Of a stretch of 64,000 nucleotides of DNA, positions 53,983-63,001 are shown piece after piece; within the stretch, counting starts at the first letter, position 1, and every line of letters starts with the position of its first letter. This DNA comes from Latilactobacillus fragifolii. GTDB taxonomy: Bacteria > Bacillota > Bacilli > Lactobacillales > Lactobacillaceae. The notes under the pieces were generated by a model. That model saw only the letters and a program-made list of their open reading frames with translations. It was not told the DNA's origin and ran no database searches. Where the stretch lies: positions 310,001 to 374,000 of the forward strand of contig NZ_CAJOCF010000002.1 of assembly GCF_905332535.1 (NCBI RefSeq), given 5' to 3'. The translations under genes were made by a program, and so were the position numbers.

Positions 53983-54873
53983 CTAATTTGTAACTAACTG
54001 CGGATAAGTGTGCCGGAAATCTTCCATCGCCCCAATCAAGTTCGCATCATTATGATACTGACACGTCCGAATGGTGGGCATAAACGGCGCAATATCGACT
54101 TGCTTGCGTATTTTTTGTAAGGCTTTTTCAATATTCGGTACAAGAAAGGCGGCTTGTGACACCCCACCACCTAAAATAATGGCTTCTGGATCAAAACTAT
54201 ACTGCAAGTTATAGATAGCTTGTGCGAGGTTATCGTAGAGCACCTGCGCCTCTTTTTGCGCGCGGATATCGCCTTGATGAGCTAATTCAAAAACTTCCCG
54301 TCCCGAGTAACGTGTGTGCGCTTTTTGATTATAACGGTCAGCCATGTGAACGGCGGTCCCAACTTCACTTAAAATTCGCCCATCATTCATCAGCATATAA
54401 CCAAATTCACCACCGAATAAATGACGCCCATGTTGCACTTGGCCATTCATAATCACTGAACCACCAATCCCCGTGCCAATTACCATGAACAACACATTTT
54501 TTAACCCTTGGGCCGCTCCCCTACCGACTTCAGCTAACGCCGCGCAATTAGCATCATTTTCCATCACAACGGGTAAGTCAAAACGCGTTTCAAGTTCGTC
54601 TTGAATTTCAAAATGATGGATATAAGGGAGGGCACTGGCGCCTTCAATAATGCCGGTCGCCTTGTTCACCGCCCCTGGTGTACTCATTGCAACCCCAACA
54701 ACTTGGTCACTAGCCTTAAACGCTGCCACAATCTGCGTCAGCGCATCGTAATAGGCATACAACGATTTAGGCGTTGCAACCGCCCCTTGTTTAGTCAATT
54801 GTTGCGCCGCACCATCCCATAAACCATATTTAATCGTAGTGCCCCCAACATCAAGTAATGCTAAATTTTTCAT
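53983..54873 (-). CDS. ROK family sugar kinase
   Basis: 296 aa. Phosphate loop DVGGTTIKYG at the N-terminus, catalytic Asp in VMENDANCAALAE, and GTGIGGSVIMNG. The usual ROK zinc motif (GHxxx...CxCGxxGCxE) is missing; here the region reads HLFGGEFGYMLMNDGRILSE, as in some beta-glucoside kinases and N-acetylmannosamine kinases. So the substrate may be a phospho-free beta-glucoside or an aminosugar instead of glucose. Start ATG 54873 behind GGGGGATGG. A weak cre-like sequence (AACCGCTTACA) lies about 40 bp upstream. Followed by an amino acid permease on the same strand. Confidence 0.86.
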   Translation of the reverse strand: MKNLALLDVGGTTIKYGLWDGAAQQLTKQGAVATPKSLYAYYDALTQIVAAFKASDQVVGVAMSTPGAVNKATGIIEGASALPYIHHFEIQDELETRFDLPVVMENDANCAALAEVGRGAAQGLKNVLFMVIGTGIGGSVIMNGQVQHGRHLFGGEFGYMLMNDGRILSEVGTAVHMADRYNQKAHTRYSGREVFELAHQGDIRAQKEAQVLYDNLAQAIYNLQYSFDPEAIILGGGVSQAAFLVPNIEKALQKIRKQVDIAPFMPTIRTCQYHNDANLIGAMEDFRHTYPQLVTN

Positions 54874-55002
54874 TCGTCCATCCCCCAAGTGTTTCTCTTG
54901 TATATTTAGATAACCGCTTACATTTTAACACAAAATCCCGCTGGCACTTACGAACGTTGTTATTTATGAATAGCCGCTTTAAAAGTGTTTCATCGGCAGA
55001 CT

Positions 55003-55030
55003 TTGGTTTTAGTGCCTTTCGTGGTACACT
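55003..55030 (+). promoter_or_regulatory. Probable promoter of hflX leader
   Basis: TTGGTT (55003-55008), 16-bp spacer, TACACT (55025-55030), 50 bases before the leader peptide start and 340 bases before hflX. Confidence 0.5.
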
Positions 55031-55082
55031 TAACGAATAAAGTGGGTGACCACGCATTTCACATCAAAGGAGCGTCAACAAC

Positions 55083-55118
55083 ATGTCAACTAACGTTTGT
55101 TTAATCACAATTGAATAA
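55083..55118 (+). CDS. Putative 11-aa leader peptide upstream of hflX
   Basis: AAAGGAG (55066-55072) stands 10 bp before an ATG that opens an 11-codon frame, MSTNVCLITIE, ending in TAA. No other frame in the leader has such a ribosome site. A small hairpin follows at once (TAGCC-TTTTTTC-GGCTA, 55124-55140), then TTTCTG. This is the layout of ribosome-mediated attenuation controls; Listeria hflXr is reported to be controlled by such a leader peptide. The RLR motif seen there is absent here. Confidence 0.5.
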   Translation: MSTNVCLITIE

Positions 55119-55370
55119 TCATGTAGCCTTTTTTCGGCTATTTCTGTTGGCATTCGCTTTTTAAATTTAATTAACTGAGGGCTGTGACAAAAGAATATTT
55201 TTGCCATGGTCCTTTTTCAATTCAACCGGGTGCTAACCCATATTCTTATTAAACCGCGTACCACTAGGTATTCACTTTCGACCAACTCACCAACAAATTG
55301 ATTCTGCGGCTACCGATGCTAATCCTCAGCAGGTAATCGCCTGGTGGGACAGTCACAAAAAGGAGAGCTC
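55119..55370 (+). other. Structured 5' leader of hflX
   Basis: Long untranslated region after the leader peptide. AAGAATAT (55191-55198) and ATATTCTT (55240-55247) can pair, enclosing a smaller hairpin GGGT/ACCC (55228-55239). No strong intrinsic terminator is visible. It ends with AAGGAG five bases before the hflX ATG. Together with the leader peptide it is likely a regulatory leader. Confidence 0.5.
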
Positions 55371-56642
55371 ATGCAAGAAACTGATATGCAACCTAAAAAA
55401 GTTTTAATCACTGGTGTTAGTCAACGCCAAACTAATTTTGACTATACAATGCGCGAACTGGGCGAATTAGCCCGCGCCGACAACTTAGAAGTGGTTGGTG
55501 ACGTTCGCCAAAACATCGACCAAGCCAATCACGCAACTTATTTTGGTAAAGGAAAGGTTCAAGAAATTAAAGAACGCGCCGTTGCTGAAGATGCAGACTT
55601 CATCTTAGTTAATGATGAACTTTCACCTTCACAAATTCGGAATTTAGAAAAAGAACTTGGGATGAGTATTCTGGATCGGACGCAATTGATTTTGGAAATC
55701 TTTGCCAGCCGCGCTAAAACAAAAGAAGCGCAACTCCAAGTAGCCATCGCCGAAGCGAAGTACCAATTACCACGTCTCCACCCTTCTGAAAACAAGTTGG
55801 ATCAACAAGGTGGCGGGGGATCCACCAACCGTGGGGCAGGTGAAACCCAACTTGAATTGGATCGGCGACTCATCGAAAAACGGATTACAAAACTAAAAGG
55901 TGAACTCGCTAAAATCGATCAACAACAGCTTGTACAACGCCGCCAACGAACGAAAAATGCGATTCCGGTAGTCGCACTTGTTGGGTATACCAATGCGGGT
56001 AAATCAACGACCTTGAATCGCATTTTACAACGGTTAAACCCAGATACCCCTGAAAAACAAGTTTTTGAAAAGGACATGCTTTTTGCCACCTTAGACACGA
56101 GTGTCCGCGAAATTATCCTTCCCAACCAACAGAAATTCTTGTTGAGTGATACGGTTGGTTTCGTCACGAAACTGCCCCATCACTTAATTCAAGCCTTTAA
56201 ATCAACCTTGGCTGAAGCGGCTAACGCTGATCTTTTAATCCACGTGGTGGATTACTCCGACCCTAACTACTTGGACATGATGCAAACCACACAAGAAACC
56301 CTTGAAGCACTTAATATTAAAGATATCCCAGTCATTGAAGCTTACAACAAAGCTGATCTGAAGCCGGATACCCGCTATCCTGAAGTGGACGGCAAACAAA
56401 TCGTTTATTCAGCTCGTGACGAAGTAGCGATTGATGCGTTGATTGCTTTAATTAATAAGCAACTCTTCGAACAATATCCAACACACGACTTTCTAGTACC
56501 TTACACAGAAGGTCAAGCCGTTTCATATCTCAGTGATCGTGCCAATATTACTAAACAAAGCTATGAAGAAGATGGTACGTTGATTCGGGCCCAAATTAAT
56601 CCCGACTTACTAGGTCCCGTTAAAAAGTTTGTTCAAAAATAG
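55371..56642 (+). CDS. hflX: GTPase HflX
   Basis: 423 aa. N-terminal HflX domain with GKGKVQEIKER and the glycine-rich linker GGGGSTNRGAGETQLELDRRLI, a coiled coil, then the G domain (GYTNAGKST for G1, DTVGF for G3, NKAD for G4, SARD for G5) and a C-terminal domain. Binds 50S and splits or rescues stalled ribosomes under heat or antibiotic stress. Starts at ATG 55371 behind AAGGAG; the 27-bp longer GTG frame is not supported. Controlled by an unusual long leader with a small peptide. Confidence 0.95.
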   Translation: MQETDMQPKKVLITGVSQRQTNFDYTMRELGELARADNLEVVGDVRQNIDQANHATYFGKGKVQEIKERAVAEDADFILVNDELSPSQIRNLEKELGMSILDRTQLILEIFASRAKTKEAQLQVAIAEAKYQLPRLHPSENKLDQQGGGGSTNRGAGETQLELDRRLIEKRITKLKGELAKIDQQQLVQRRQRTKNAIPVVALVGYTNAGKSTTLNRILQRLNPDTPEKQVFEKDMLFATLDTSVREIILPNQQKFLLSDTVGFVTKLPHHLIQAFKSTLAEAANADLLIHVVDYSDPNYLDMMQTTQETLEALNIKDIPVIEAYNKADLKPDTRYPEVDGKQIVYSARDEVAIDALIALINKQLFEQYPTHDFLVPYTEGQAVSYLSDRANITKQSYEEDGTLIRAQINPDLLGPVKKFVQK

Positions 56643-56656
56643 CCCTTGATGCCCCC

Positions 56657-56696
56657 AAAAAAGCCCATCGACACTTGAATGTCGATGGGCTTTTTT
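56657..56696. terminator. Bidirectional intrinsic terminator
   Basis: AAAAAAGCCCATCGACA and TGTCGATGGGCTTTTTT, perfect 17-bp stem with a 6-base loop between hflX and the convergent hypothetical gene. Confidence 0.95.
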
Positions 56697-56702
56697 GATT
56701 TC

Positions 56703-57143
56703 TTATTGATACTTTCGGAAAACTTTATCTGCAGCTGCTTTTAAGCTTTGAATTTTTTTTGAATCAATATTCATTGTTAGTTGTGTAAACTCTTGCGCAC
56801 AAACCGCTGCAATCTCTTGCAACCCAGCTAATGCTTTCCTACTCAGCATCACATAGCTTTGTGGAATCTCGCTATCCTGAACAAATAATAATAAACCTGC
56901 AGCTTTTAAATGGGCGACATCATTTTCTGTAACGCCGATTGAATGAAGCATTTTCAAATCTGCGTGTTGCTCGTCAGATAATTGCTTAATTTGTTGTAAT
57001 TGAGCTGCTTCATCAAGATTAAAGCCAACTTCTTCGCAAATCGTATCTAACGTTTCAAAATATCGCATGCTAGCAATACTAGCGTGCAATGTATTAATTA
57101 TTTCATCAACTGTTTTTTCTGGTTTTAAATAATAAATCGTCAT
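56703..57143 (-). CDS. Hypothetical cytosolic protein, 146 aa
   Basis: I do not recognise the family. Mostly helical and acidic in the middle (ICEEVGFNLDEAAQLQQIKQL), no membrane segment or signal. A basic ending (KKIQSLKAAADKVFRKYQ) may bind nucleic acid or a partner. The ATG at 57143 is preceded only by a weak ribosome site. Convergent to hflX and sharing its terminator; preceded by an A+T-rich gap of 164 bp, after the pilin-like operon on the same strand. Confidence 0.65.
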   Translation of the reverse strand: MTIYYLKPEKTVDEIINTLHASIASMRYFETLDTICEEVGFNLDEAAQLQQIKQLSDEQHADLKMLHSIGVTENDVAHLKAAGLLLFVQDSEIPQSYVMLSRKALAGLQEIAAVCAQEFTQLTMNIDSKKIQSLKAAADKVFRKYQ

Positions 57144-57307
57144 TTTATTGTACCCACTATTTTTATTAGAATTAAAACACTTACTTGATGCCTTAATTCT
57201 ATAACATTTGTGAGTGAATAAAATGCGTATATTTTAAAGAGTTTAAAAATTCAGCGGAAAATAAATTGAAAATTTTATGTTTATTATTCAAAAAAACTTA
57301 ATTAACT

Positions 57308-60300
57308 CTACTGAATTACCTTTGTAACGCCATTTTCTGTAATTTTAAAGATGATTGGCGTTTTAATTGTGTCATAGCCAGTTGGTGCACTAACTTCAAC
57401 TAAACGATAAGTTGCCGGCATTAATTTTTGAATAATCACGTGCCCGCGTTCGTCACTCTTCAAATTATCGATTAATACTTTTCCCGTTGATGATTGCACT
57501 TGATACTTAGCGCCCACCAACGGCTGGTTCGTATTCCCATCTACTTGATTAACAATGACAGACCCCGCCGCTTGGTGATTTTCGACCGTAATTGCTGTTA
57601 CTTCATGGTTGCCTTGAACCTTAACGGTAATCGGCGTTGCAGTGGTCTGGTAAGCAGTAGCTGCCGTTGTTTGAATCAACTGATAATCACCAGCTGTTAA
57701 ACCATCAACAACGACTTGCCCAGCGGCCCCAATGACAAGCTGTTGGCAAACCACTTTACCATCCGCAGTTTCTAATCTAAATGTTGCCCCGACTAACGGC
57801 GTTTGTTTCTTCTGATCAACGTTGTGAATCACTAACACCCCTGGTGCGACTTCTGGCGTCACTTTCTGATCAACGACTTTGACAGTTGTCGTATACCGAT
57901 CAGAGATGGTGGCTTTAAACGTTTTAGCATTAACTTGGTACCCATTTGGGGCTTTGGTTTCCTGCACCGTATAATCGCCAACTGCAATATCGGTCAGTTT
58001 AATCTGCCCCTTAGCATTGGTTTGATAGTTACCGACCAATGCCCCTTGTTGGTTACGAACGTCAAAGGATGCCCCTGCCAATGGTTGGCCTGATTCGGCC
58101 GTTTTATTAATCGTTAATTGGCCAGTTTGAGCTGTGTTTTGAATCGTTATGTTGGTGATTGGCTGCGCCTTTTTTAAATGAACTTGATGTCCCTGAGCAT
58201 CCAGACGATAGCCAATTGGCGCTTTGACTTCCGTCACTTCATAATCACCAGCTTTGAGGTTATTCACCTTTGCTAATCCTTTTGCATCCGATTCAGCTTG
58301 CACCACTTTCCCAGTCGCTACTGAAGCGACATCAAAAACGGCACCTGCTAATGGCTGTCCTTGGGTGTCTGTTTTTTGAATCTGCAATGTTTGTAATTCA
58401 TCTGGTGTCGTTTCACTCACAATATTCAGATGGTTATGCCCATATTGTTCTACCGCCATCGTGTAAACTGTCGTATTCAATTGATAACCACTTGGAACCT
58501 TGACCATCTGAATATGATATTGCCCTGTCACAGCTTTGGGCAGAATTGCCAACCCATTCTTATCAGTCGTTAAATACCAAGTCGTTTGCCCTTGATCATC
58601 AGGTAGCTTGGTTGATAATTTAAAGGTCGCCCCAGCAATCCCATTACCATGCTGATCTAATGCATTAAGCGTCAGTGGGTTGGTGGGTGCTACGACTTCC
58701 CGTTGATCGTTAAAGGTCACGACTTGATTAATGCGCGCCTGATTGTTCACTTCAACCGTTTGTGGCGTTTGGTCCAAAACATACCCCGCTGGCGCCTTAG
58801 TTTCAGTTATCAAATAACGACCTGGTGTCAAATCCGCAAAAATCAGTTGTCCGTTTTCAGTCGTCTTCGTCTGTGTTTCGCTACCATCTGCTTTCGTAAG
58901 CTTAAACTGAGCCCCTGTTAACGGTTGTCCTTGCGCATTAAGCTTATGAACGGTCACCTGGCCCTTCGCGGCTGGCGGGTTCATTTGATTGGTAATCGCG
59001 AATTGATTAGCACTGATTCCCGTATTTTGGATTACCCCAGTGTGAACGGTTGAATCCATTACATAACCTGGCGCAGTTGCTACTTGTTGGTACGTAAAAG
59101 CCCCCGTTGGTAAATTCTGTAATTCAACTTGCCCGTTTGCATCCGTTTGATCAGTAAAGAACGTGCGCTGTCCTTGATCATTTGGATTTGTTGTCTGAAT
59201 AATAAAAGAAGCCCCTTTAATTGGCGCACCGGTTACATCATTCGTTACCGCCAAACGAATGGCACTAACTTCACGATTAAACAGCCAATCAATTTGATTG
59301 GGGTGTTGATTGCTGACGGTGAACGTTTGTTGTGTCTGCGCCCCTTGATAACCCGCCGGTGTTGTTTTTTTCGTCACTTCATATTTTCCAATTGGGATAC
59401 TAGACAAGCGCGCTTGCCCATCAGCGTCAACTGTTACATTTTGACTAAAAGGTTCTTCATCGGTATCAATTTGTTTGACTTGGAACTGAACGTTGCCAAC
59501 AGCCTTCCCCAAATGATCTGCCGTTTTAATAACCAAATCATGATCCGCGTCAGTGCGGCTGATTTGGTGCACAAAGGTAACATTGGGAATTTGACCATTA
59601 CGAACACTGATTGTTTGTTCCACCTGATTAAGTTGATAACCTGCTGGTACTTTTATTTCTTTGACCGTATACTGGCCTTCATCTAACCCTGTCAGAATCA
59701 CCATCCCTGCTTCATTGGTTTGCACTGTTTGTTGCTGACGACCGTCTAATGCAGTCACTTGATAACTGACGTTGGGGATTTTTCGTCCCGATTCAGATAT
59801 ACTACGAATATAAAAAGTCCCCGCTTGTTGTCTCGCTGTCAGCGTTAATTGGGCAGTTTCGCCATGATTAACATTCACGAGCTGCTCACTTTGACCAGTC
59901 ACTACGTAGTGGGGTAACATTTTTTCAACCGTTAGTTTGTATTGTCCAACCGCCAAATCAGACCACCGTGCAATCCCCTTTGCATCCGTTGTGGCCGTCA
60001 TTTTCTGACTAGGCGTTTTAACAGATGCAATGGCAACTGTCACGCCTGCCAACTGCGCTTGCGTATCTGCATCAGTCACTTTAACTTCAATATTACCAAC
60101 TGGTTGCTGATAATCAAATTGAATATCTTCATCAATACTCATGTTGCTGCCTAGTTGCTCAAATGGTAACGCCTCTGCTGCTGTGTACCCTGCTGGTGCC
60201 GTTTGCACCCCAATATTGTAATTTTGCGCGGGCAATCTCAACTTAGTCATCCCATTGGCATCTGTCGGTGAGAACTGATGGACAACCTTACTGTCTTTTT

Positions 60301-60808
60301 CAGTTGCGGTAAACACAACGTCCGGAATGGGGGTTCCGTCCACCGTTTTAGCATTGAGCGTGATTGTTCCTTCAGCGACTTCTGTATAGTAAATGATAAT
60401 CTTGGACTGCTTCTCACTCACTTGAACTTTCATCCCAAGTGAATCACCGACTAACCGATAGCCAATCGGGTTTTCAACGGAACTAATAACGTACTCGCCA
60501 ATATCAACATGGTTAACCTTCAATCCTGTCTGATTATCAATGATCGTATTAAAAAGGCCTTCATCATCTGAGGTCAATAAGTATGACTTTTGGGTGTCGG
60601 TCGTTGAGGTTAGATTAATTTTGGCATTTGGTATGGCTTTTGAATCATCACTACTGTCTGCACCTTTGATAATAATGTTCGGCGTTGGCGTCACCGCTCG
60701 CTTAGCAGTCACTGTGGCTAAAGCCATTGTATTTAAATTCCCTACGATTAAGCCAATCACTGTGGCTAACAATATCAATCGATAAAGAAAGTGCTTTGTA
60801 ATTTGCAT
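57308..60808 (-). CDS. Multi-repeat SpaA/Cna_B-type surface protein without sorting signal
   Basis: 1166 aa: signal peptide (LYRLILLATVIGLIVGNLNTMALA), then about twelve consecutive SpaA-like prealbumin-fold modules of 80-90 residues. Each has the pattern G-x-PL-x-GA-x-F ... G-x-Y-x-ETKAPAGY; PxGY boundaries recur at ENPIGY, APAGY, VPAGY, TPAGY, VPSGY, APIGY, APNGY and APTGY. Lys and Glu placements fit isopeptide-stabilised stalks. It ends in IIFKITENGVTKVIQ with no LPxTG motif, hydrophobic helix or WxL domain, so anchoring must be by another route or it is released. Third gene of an Mga-type operon. Confidence 0.88.
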   Translation of the reverse strand: MQITKHFLYRLILLATVIGLIVGNLNTMALATVTAKRAVTPTPNIIIKGADSSDDSKAIPNAKINLTSTTDTQKSYLLTSDDEGLFNTIIDNQTGLKVNHVDIGEYVISSVENPIGYRLVGDSLGMKVQVSEKQSKIIIYYTEVAEGTITLNAKTVDGTPIPDVVFTATEKDSKVVHQFSPTDANGMTKLRLPAQNYNIGVQTAPAGYTAAEALPFEQLGSNMSIDEDIQFDYQQPVGNIEVKVTDADTQAQLAGVTVAIASVKTPSQKMTATTDAKGIARWSDLAVGQYKLTVEKMLPHYVVTGQSEQLVNVNHGETAQLTLTARQQAGTFYIRSISESGRKIPNVSYQVTALDGRQQQTVQTNEAGMVILTGLDEGQYTVKEIKVPAGYQLNQVEQTISVRNGQIPNVTFVHQISRTDADHDLVIKTADHLGKAVGNVQFQVKQIDTDEEPFSQNVTVDADGQARLSSIPIGKYEVTKKTTPAGYQGAQTQQTFTVSNQHPNQIDWLFNREVSAIRLAVTNDVTGAPIKGASFIIQTTNPNDQGQRTFFTDQTDANGQVELQNLPTGAFTYQQVATAPGYVMDSTVHTGVIQNTGISANQFAITNQMNPPAAKGQVTVHKLNAQGQPLTGAQFKLTKADGSETQTKTTENGQLIFADLTPGRYLITETKAPAGYVLDQTPQTVEVNNQARINQVVTFNDQREVVAPTNPLTLNALDQHGNGIAGATFKLSTKLPDDQGQTTWYLTTDKNGLAILPKAVTGQYHIQMVKVPSGYQLNTTVYTMAVEQYGHNHLNIVSETTPDELQTLQIQKTDTQGQPLAGAVFDVASVATGKVVQAESDAKGLAKVNNLKAGDYEVTEVKAPIGYRLDAQGHQVHLKKAQPITNITIQNTAQTGQLTINKTAESGQPLAGASFDVRNQQGALVGNYQTNAKGQIKLTDIAVGDYTVQETKAPNGYQVNAKTFKATISDRYTTTVKVVDQKVTPEVAPGVLVIHNVDQKKQTPLVGATFRLETADGKVVCQQLVIGAAGQVVVDGLTAGDYQLIQTTAATAYQTTATPITVKVQGNHEVTAITVENHQAAGSVIVNQVDGNTNQPLVGAKYQVQSSTGKVLIDNLKSDERGHVIIQKLMPATYRLVEVSAPTGYDTIKTPIIFKITENGVTKVIQ

Positions 60809-60849
60809 GGCTTACCACCCCATTCCTTATTAATAATTGAACGCTTTAT

Positions 60850-61536
60850 TTACCGCACGGCAAATAAACTGCGGCCTGCTAATTCACCAAAAATAACACC
60901 GACTTGCGTTGTCGCCCCACTACCACCAGGCGCTGGGGTGCCTGAGTTATTTTGGAACGCGACAATATCTTTTTCGACTTGGGCATGATGCTTACAGTGT
61001 TTGTCTTTTGAATTGGGCGCCGTGGCTTTGTCATTATTATCTGATTGATGCGTTACTGCATGTTTAGCAATCGGATTACGCGCCGTTTCATCTGGTGGCC
61101 GATTAGTCTGATCCGTCGTAATCGCTGATGTTGGAATCTCTAGTTTCGGTGCGCCTTGTTCGCTTGGTAATAAATCAGTTGAAGGAACCTTCAGAATCGG
61201 TGTCTGGTCAGATCGAATACTGTTCCCACCCGTTTGATGATCCGTTGGTTGTTCCTGCTTCATTGGTTGTTCTTCGTTTATCGCTGGTTTTCCCGTATCA
61301 GTATTCGGTCCAGGATCCGGCTTTACGTCTGGGTCCGGTGTCACGGCCTTTTTCGGATAATTTTTAACCGTAATGTTAATTTCGCCGCCTGCGATTGGCT
61401 CGTCTGCTGCTTTTTTATCCATTGTAACGGTTACTGCTTCTACCCGTTGTACCTGTTGTACGAGAAAAGTTTGTGAAAAACGATAGACACTCAAACTGAG
61501 TACTGTTAGTGAAAGTAATGTCTTGCCCGTTTTCAT
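60850..61536 (-). CDS. Secreted Pro/Asp-rich protein of the Mga operon
   Basis: 228 aa. N-terminal hydrophobic stretch (LLSLTVLSLSVYRFSQTF), then low-complexity, Pro-, Asp-, Gln- and Thr-rich sequence with an acidic spacer (PDPDVKPDPGPNTDTG) and a glycine-rich end (GTPAPGGSGATTQ, then VGVIFGELAG). The hydrophobic ending is too short for a membrane anchor. ATG 61536 overlaps the regulator stop by 4 bp behind AAGGAG, so it is coupled to the regulator. Probably exported together with the SpaA-repeat protein; function unknown. Confidence 0.72.
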   Translation of the reverse strand: MKTGKTLLSLTVLSLSVYRFSQTFLVQQVQRVEAVTVTMDKKAADEPIAGGEINITVKNYPKKAVTPDPDVKPDPGPNTDTGKPAINEEQPMKQEQPTDHQTGGNSIRSDQTPILKVPSTDLLPSEQGAPKLEIPTSAITTDQTNRPPDETARNPIAKHAVTHQSDNNDKATAPNSKDKHCKHHAQVEKDIVAFQNNSGTPAPGGSGATTQVGVIFGELAGRSLFAVR

Positions 61537-62984
61537 AGTTTCTCCTTCTTAATGGAAACTACCAAATCTCCGAATTGTTGCCAATTTAAAACCGTCGGCG
61601 GGTTCTTCCAGATTAATTGCGCACAGGTCAATTCACCCGAATAAAAGTCCGATAAGTACAAGTCCGTCTTTTCATCAATGGTTGACTGGACTTCGATGTT
61701 CAAATTGTTAAAGTAGTTCACCATTTTTCGCATATACTGATTATATAGCTTTCCTTGCGAAAAATCTACGCAAACGTGCACTCGATCCTTTAATATCTCA
61801 AGTGGGATATTTTGGATACATGCAAACATATAGTCGTAATAAATACTAGCCTGTTTTCGCCACTCTAACTTACGCTTACTTTTATCGACAACCTTTTGAA
61901 TAATGGCATGGAACAACGGATTCGATTCCGCAAAATAAGTCAGTTGATTTTCATCAATAAATGTTGTTGGTTCTGTATAAAACGTTAGTTGTTTGGTATG
62001 AATTTGATTCAAATCCTGTGTTAATTGTTGAATCGCGGTATGAAACTGTCTTTTTTGCCCCGCATCAGGCGCTAAGACAACATCGACTTGTTCGATAAAG
62101 CGTCGCGTTAATTGGGTGACTTGCGCTTGCAAATCACCAGCTAACCAACTGACTTCAAACTGAATAAACCCTTCTGAAAATAAGAAGGTGAGCAAGGCTT
62201 CAATTTCGAATTCGCCAGCGACATTTAATCGGTAAGCATTCGCCATCATTTGCGTTACGGATTGCCAAAGCTTGGCTTGTGCTTCTTTAAAACCAGCGGT
62301 TAATAAGTGTTCTGTCAAATAGTCTTTCCCACGCATCCGAATATATTGAATTTTAATGTAAATCTCTAATTTTTTATCCGTTGTTGGTAATCGCACAATT
62401 CCTAAATCAGCACTCAAATACTTCATAGCCTCATCGGCAACTGATTGAACCGTCTCAAACGGTTTTTCAATGCCATTAAAATAACTGTAATAAATTTCAA
62501 AAATAAACTGGCGAATCATAGTTTCCGAACCTACGAGTCGGTTCTTCTTAAATTTCAGATCGAATTGTTCAACAATCGCTGACATTTCTTTTTTAAGTTC
62601 ATAGAATTTCGTCGTCCCGATAAAGAGGGCGTCGCAAAAGTCAGCCGTTTCATTTTTTTCCGGATGCAACAAACTAAATTCTAACATCTTAAAGAGGTTT
62701 GATTGCTTTAGGTAATCTAAACGAACCTTCCGGACAACCCCCTCGTCAATATTCTGACTTTCAAATACCCCGTCAGTATTAACCTTCAAATAACTTGTCG
62801 GGCTAATCACCGCTAAGTCAGCGTTAATGCCTTCAACATACTGCGTTATTTTAAATTTTGAAATCCCCAATAATTTCATGGCTCTTGGCACCGTTAAGTA
62901 ATAATTACCGTTATCCGCTACTAATTCCAGTAGATAGTATTGGTAACGATAGTTGACATCTAAGAATTCGTTATGAATCTCCAC
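61533..62984 (-). CDS. Mga-like transcriptional regulator
   Basis: 483 aa. N-terminal Mga helix-turn-helix region (residues ~20-70, with YLTVPRAMKLLGISKFKITQYVEGIN) and the long helical central part of Mga/AtxA-type regulators, which contains PRD-like folds. Mga family members control surface adhesin and virulence genes in streptococci; here the gene is first in the operon with two surface-protein genes, so it most likely activates its own operon. GTG start at 62984 behind GGGGGA. No classic phosphohistidine motif could be assigned. Confidence 0.82.
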   Translation of the reverse strand: MEIHNEFLDVNYRYQYYLLELVADNGNYYLTVPRAMKLLGISKFKITQYVEGINADLAVISPTSYLKVNTDGVFESQNIDEGVVRKVRLDYLKQSNLFKMLEFSLLHPEKNETADFCDALFIGTTKFYELKKEMSAIVEQFDLKFKKNRLVGSETMIRQFIFEIYYSYFNGIEKPFETVQSVADEAMKYLSADLGIVRLPTTDKKLEIYIKIQYIRMRGKDYLTEHLLTAGFKEAQAKLWQSVTQMMANAYRLNVAGEFEIEALLTFLFSEGFIQFEVSWLAGDLQAQVTQLTRRFIEQVDVVLAPDAGQKRQFHTAIQQLTQDLNQIHTKQLTFYTEPTTFIDENQLTYFAESNPLFHAIIQKVVDKSKRKLEWRKQASIYYDYMFACIQNIPLEILKDRVHVCVDFSQGKLYNQYMRKMVNYFNNLNIEVQSTIDEKTDLYLSDFYSGELTCAQLIWKNPPTVLNWQQFGDLVVSIKKEKL

Positions 62985-63001
62985 CTATTTTCCCCCACTG
63001 A

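Noticed and set aside
60850-61000. Degenerate LPxTG sorting signal at the end of the 228-aa secreted protein
   Set aside because: The ending (GGSGATTQVGVIFGELAG) has neither the LPxTG core nor a long enough hydrophobic helix; other frames give no signal either.
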